From Pseudomonadota bacterium (lineage in GTDB: Bacteria; Pseudomonadota; Alphaproteobacteria; Rhodobacterales; Rhodobacteraceae), in assembly GCA_027623875.1 (NCBI GenBank), contig JAQBUS010000005.1, positions 1 through 17,394 of the forward strand: a DNA stretch of 17,394 nt. Reading direction: 5' to 3'. The position numbers and the translations under genes are program-made. Of this stretch, positions 15,069 through 17,394 are shown piece by piece (positions within the stretch are counted from its first letter, which is position 1; each line of letters opens with the position of its first letter). The notes under the pieces were generated by a model. The model saw nothing but the letters and a program-made list of their open reading frames with translations. It was not told the origin of the DNA and did no database searches.

Positions 15069-16484
15069 CTAATCCTCTTTTGGTATAAGTCTATTCGTGG
15101 CGTCCTGTAATCTTCCGTATTCCCATATTCCTGAAGCCACCTCATTATTTGGATAAGTCATTGTTCCTTTTCCATGGCGTTTTTCTGCTTTTAAAGCCCC
15201 TTCATAAATAGCCCCAGATGAATACTCCACTCGACCCACACCTTCGATTACACCGTTAACCCACTCTCCAACATATCTAAAGCCACTGCCTTCTTTGAAT
15301 TCGCCAATTCCGTGCCGCTGCCCATCTTTATAGCTTCCCTCATAACTCGTTCCGTCAGCGTAAATGGACAAACCAATACCCTGTCGCCTTCCTTCACTCC
15401 ATTTTCCATTGTAGGTGTAGCCTGATGGATCACGAAGTTCTCCAATCCCATCATACAGTGAATTTTTAAATTCGCCTTCATACGTAACACCATTCGAAGA
15501 TTTCAAAACTCCGCCACCTTCGATAACCCCTGCTTTCCATTCTCCACTATAACCGAAACCATCTGTGTAAGTTAATTCTCCAAAGCCGTTAGGTAATTCC
15601 TTCACTATCTTTCCTACATAGACAGCACCGTCCGGATAGGTAATTTTTCCCTCTCCTTCCATCTTTCCATTAACCCATGTCCCCTCATGCGAAAATCCGT
15701 CACTGCGAAAAAAGGAACCTTCTCCATTCCTTTGGTCATTGACAAAATTTCCTTGGTAAACATTCCCATTATTATATTTCATTTCTCCTATTCCATGCCT
15801 TAGACCATCCTTAAAATATCCAGAATATTTAGTTCCATTCGGATAAAGAAGAACTCCCTGCCCATGAATTTGATCATCAGCCCACTCACCTTCATATACC
15901 AGGCCATTATTAGAAAAAATTAACTTTCCTGTGCCAGACCGCTTATCTTGCTGAATAGAACCTTCATAAACTGATCCATCCGTAAAAGTAATTTTTCCGA
16001 TACCATGTCTAACACCTGCAAGCCAATCTCCTGAATAATTATACCCATCAGGATTAGTTAAGCTGCCTTTTCCATTGTAAAGAGAATCACTAAAAAGACC
16101 AATATAAACTCCACCGCTGGAAGAAGTTAGCAAACCCATCCCATCAATATTACCTTTAAGCAACTCACCCTCATAGAAACCACCGTCAGCAAAAACTACT
16201 TTACCTGAACCATCAGGCATACCCCGAACAAAGCTCCCTTTGTAATTTGAACCATCAGGGAAATCAGCCTCACCCGCCCCTTGGATTTGCCCAGAGATCC
16301 AATCTCCAGAATATTTATAACCACTCGGAAGAGTATAAGTGCCTTTTCCATTTCGAAGGCCCTCTTTCAATTCACCAGTATATATACTTCCATCCGGGTA
16401 TTTCATTACAACAGTATCCGAAGCATCTACCGTGTTTACTAATCCGATAAAAAGTATATAAATTGTTGCCAAGAATTTCTGCAC
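15069..16484 (-). CDS. Exported MORN-repeat protein
   Basis: A 471-residue protein with a likely signal peptide: MQK, a hydrophobic core FLATIYILFIGLV, and a cleavage site after VDA (residue 21). Nearly all of the rest is MORN repeats of about 23 residues with the pattern YxGxWxxGxxxGxGxxxYxDG; I count 18 full copies and a partial nineteenth (ASGIWEYGRLQD), starting near residue 35. MORN arrays form an extended beta-hairpin blade and usually act as a binding or scaffold surface; no enzyme domain is attached, so the partner is unknown. If exported, it would act in the periplasm or outside the cell. The start is GTG at 16484 with TAGGA at 16491-16495. Trp-bearing repeats tend to alternate with Trp-free ones, suggesting growth by duplicating pairs. 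The gene stands alone between divergent nadE and downstream leuA. Confidence 0.88.
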   Translation of the reverse strand: MQKFLATIYILFIGLVNTVDASDTVVMKYPDGSIYTGELKEGLRNGKGTYTLPSGYKYSGDWISGQIQGAGEADFPDGSNYKGSFVRGMPDGSGKVVFADGGFYEGELLKGNIDGMGLLTSSSGGVYIGLFSDSLYNGKGSLTNPDGYNYSGDWLAGVRHGIGKITFTDGSVYEGSIQQDKRSGTGKLIFSNNGLVYEGEWADDQIHGQGVLLYPNGTKYSGYFKDGLRHGIGEMKYNNGNVYQGNFVNDQRNGEGSFFRSDGFSHEGTWVNGKMEGEGKITYPDGAVYVGKIVKELPNGFGELTYTDGFGYSGEWKAGVIEGGGVLKSSNGVTYEGEFKNSLYDGIGELRDPSGYTYNGKWSEGRRQGIGLSIYADGTSYEGSYKDGQRHGIGEFKEGSGFRYVGEWVNGVIEGVGRVEYSSGAIYEGALKAEKRHGKGTMTYPNNEVASGIWEYGRLQDATNRLIPKED

Positions 16485-16563
16485 TATTTTTCCTAAATTA
16501 CTATAAACCTACATTTCTACTTAGGGCACCTTATCAAGACTGACAAGTCAATGGCCGCAACTA

Positions 16564-16591
16564 TTGACACGACAGTAATTCAAGCTATCTG
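16564..16591 (+). promoter_or_regulatory. Possible nadE promoter
   Basis: A perfect TTGACA (16564-16569) is followed after 16 bases by TATCTG (16586-16591), a weak -10 match. It sits 45 bases before the nadE start in the 151-base gap between two divergent genes. The -10 candidate falls in the first copy of a 20-base tandem repeat. Confidence 0.35.
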
Positions 16592-16623
16592 AATAATACA
16601 TTGGTTATCTGAATATTTCATTA
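16584..16623 (+). repeat. Imperfect 20-base tandem repeat upstream of nadE
   Basis: Two abutting 20-base units (16584-16603 and 16604-16623) agree at 16 of 20 positions and share TATCTGAATA. The 20-base period is about two helical turns, so a regulator could bind both on the same face of the DNA; chance duplication of AT-rich sequence is the alternative. Confidence 0.6.
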
Positions 16624-16635
16624 TTGGGTGAGTAA

Positions 16636-17376
16636 ATGAAAGAAAATTTTAGGCTAACGATAGCCCAGCTGAACCCTGTGCTTGGGCAATTCGCAGAGAA
16701 CTGTGCCAAAGCTAAAGACGCTTGGCTTTTTGCTAAAAAATCAGAAGCAGATATGGTAGCACTGCCTGAAATGTTTTTAACTGGCTATCAGACACAAGAT
16801 TTAGTCTTAAAATCAGCGTTTATAAAGGAAGCAGAAGTTTCAATTTTTGAACTTGCACAACAATGTGCAAATGGACCTGCAATTGGGATAGGTCATCCCC
16901 TAAGTGAAGGGGGCAAACTTTATAACGCTTATTCAATTTTAGAAAACGGCAAAATTAAATCATCTATAAAAAAGCAACGGCTACCCAATTATGGGTTGTT
17001 TGACGAAAAACGGCTATTTAACGCTGGCCCGGAATGCGGACCATATTCTATAAATGACGTCAAAATTGGTTCGCCTATTTGTGAGGATGCTTGGCATCCA
17101 GACATAGCCGAAACACTTCTAGAAACCGGTGCAGAAATGTTGCTTGTTCCGAATGGCTCTCCATATTCGAAAGAAAAATATAACACTCGATTAAACCAGA
17201 TGGTTTCACGTGTAATAGAAACTGGGCTTCCGCTAATCTATCTCAACATGGTCGGAGCTCAAGACGATCAGGTGTTTGATGGTGGCTCTTTTGTACTAAA
17301 CCCGGGTGGTGAGCTAGCTATTCAGTTGCCTTTTTTTGATGAGCATCACGAGAACATCGATTTCGGCCTTACATAA
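16636..17376 (+). CDS. nadE: Glutamine-dependent NAD+ synthetase, N-terminal glutaminase domain, interrupted by TAA
   Basis: A 246-codon frame covering the nitrilase-type glutaminase domain, which releases ammonia from glutamine for the C-terminal synthetase domain that amidates deamido-NAD+. The nitrilase triad is visible: Glu45 in ALPEMFLTGY, Lys113 in KKQRLPNYGLFDEKR, and nucleophile Cys149 in GSPICEDAWHPD. Complete proteins of this type run to about 550 residues or more. Here a TAA at 17374-17376 ends the frame after FGLT, yet the same frame continues DGWRAK to the window edge, which looks like the expected linker into the synthetase domain. It could be a true nonsense mutation, a sequencing error, or a split gene whose second half lies beyond the window. 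The ATG at 16636 follows GGTGAG at a short spacing. The family call is firm; its intactness is not. Confidence 0.85.
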   Translation: MKENFRLTIAQLNPVLGQFAENCAKAKDAWLFAKKSEADMVALPEMFLTGYQTQDLVLKSAFIKEAEVSIFELAQQCANGPAIGIGHPLSEGGKLYNAYSILENGKIKSSIKKQRLPNYGLFDEKRLFNAGPECGPYSINDVKIGSPICEDAWHPDIAETLLETGAEMLLVPNGSPYSKEKYNTRLNQMVSRVIETGLPLIYLNMVGAQDDQVFDGGSFVLNPGGELAIQLPFFDEHHENIDFGLT

Positions 17377-17394
17377 GATGGTTGGAGAGCAAAA

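Noticed and set aside
1..17394. CRISPR arrays, tRNA or rRNA genes, insertion sequences, phage or defence genes.
   Set aside because: Nothing resembling them was seen; the content is core metabolism, ion transport and cell shape, and the only protein-level array is the MORN repeat gene.

Overview
The window is about 17.4 kb of AT-rich DNA (roughly 40% GC by eye), densely packed with genes. It looks like chromosomal housekeeping DNA from an alphaproteobacterium, probably one of the streamlined, AT-rich and perhaps marine lineages. I base this on the split Mrp-type antiporter cluster, the complete mreBCD-mrdA-rodA set, class I leuA next to mreB, the GhrA-type dehydrogenase and the two-domain type of NAD synthetase. 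The lineage is an inference from gene content; no marker gene is present.

Region 1 (1-6600, + strand) is an Mrp/Mnh-type cation:proton antiporter operon. It holds the tail of mnhG, a free-standing DUF4040/MbhE protein (the part normally fused to the C-terminus of MrpA), mnhB, mnhC, mnhD, a second NuoM/MrpD-like subunit, a small two-helix membrane protein and a NuoL-like third subunit. Genes overlap or lie within 40 bases of each other. No hydrogenase, formate dehydrogenase or other catalytic subunit is visible, so the product is probably a membrane ion-translocating complex, with the rest of the operon (mnhE, mnhF) presumably upstream of the window.

Region 2 (6605-13160, - strand) is the cell-shape operon, transcribed mreB, mreC, mreD, mrdA (PBP2), rodA, and then a GhrA-like 2-hydroxyacid dehydrogenase attached at the end. 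Together MreB/C/D, PBP2 and RodA form the elongasome that builds lateral peptidoglycan. The operon converges on region 1 with only 4 bases between stop codons.

Region 3 (13273-15068, - strand) is leuA with a leader. The leader encodes a 25-residue peptide ending Gly-Leu-Leu-Leu-Thr-Ile-Leu, and its last codons and stop run into a long inverted repeat that competes with a second one. This is the layout of ribosome-mediated attenuation by leucine, although no U-tract terminator is visible. The leuA leader and mreB share an upstream promoter-like arrangement: the same 12-base element, a 17-base spacer and TATAAA.

Region 4 (15069-16484, - strand) encodes an exported protein made almost wholly of about 18 MORN repeats. 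Region 5 (16636 to the end, + strand) is the 5' part of nadE, encoding the glutaminase half of glutamine-dependent NAD synthetase. It is cut by an in-frame TAA, after which the frame appears to keep coding to the window edge. The 151-base divergent gap upstream holds a 20-base imperfect tandem repeat. I see no tRNA, rRNA, CRISPR, insertion sequence, prophage or defence gene, and no intergenic stretch above 300 bases.
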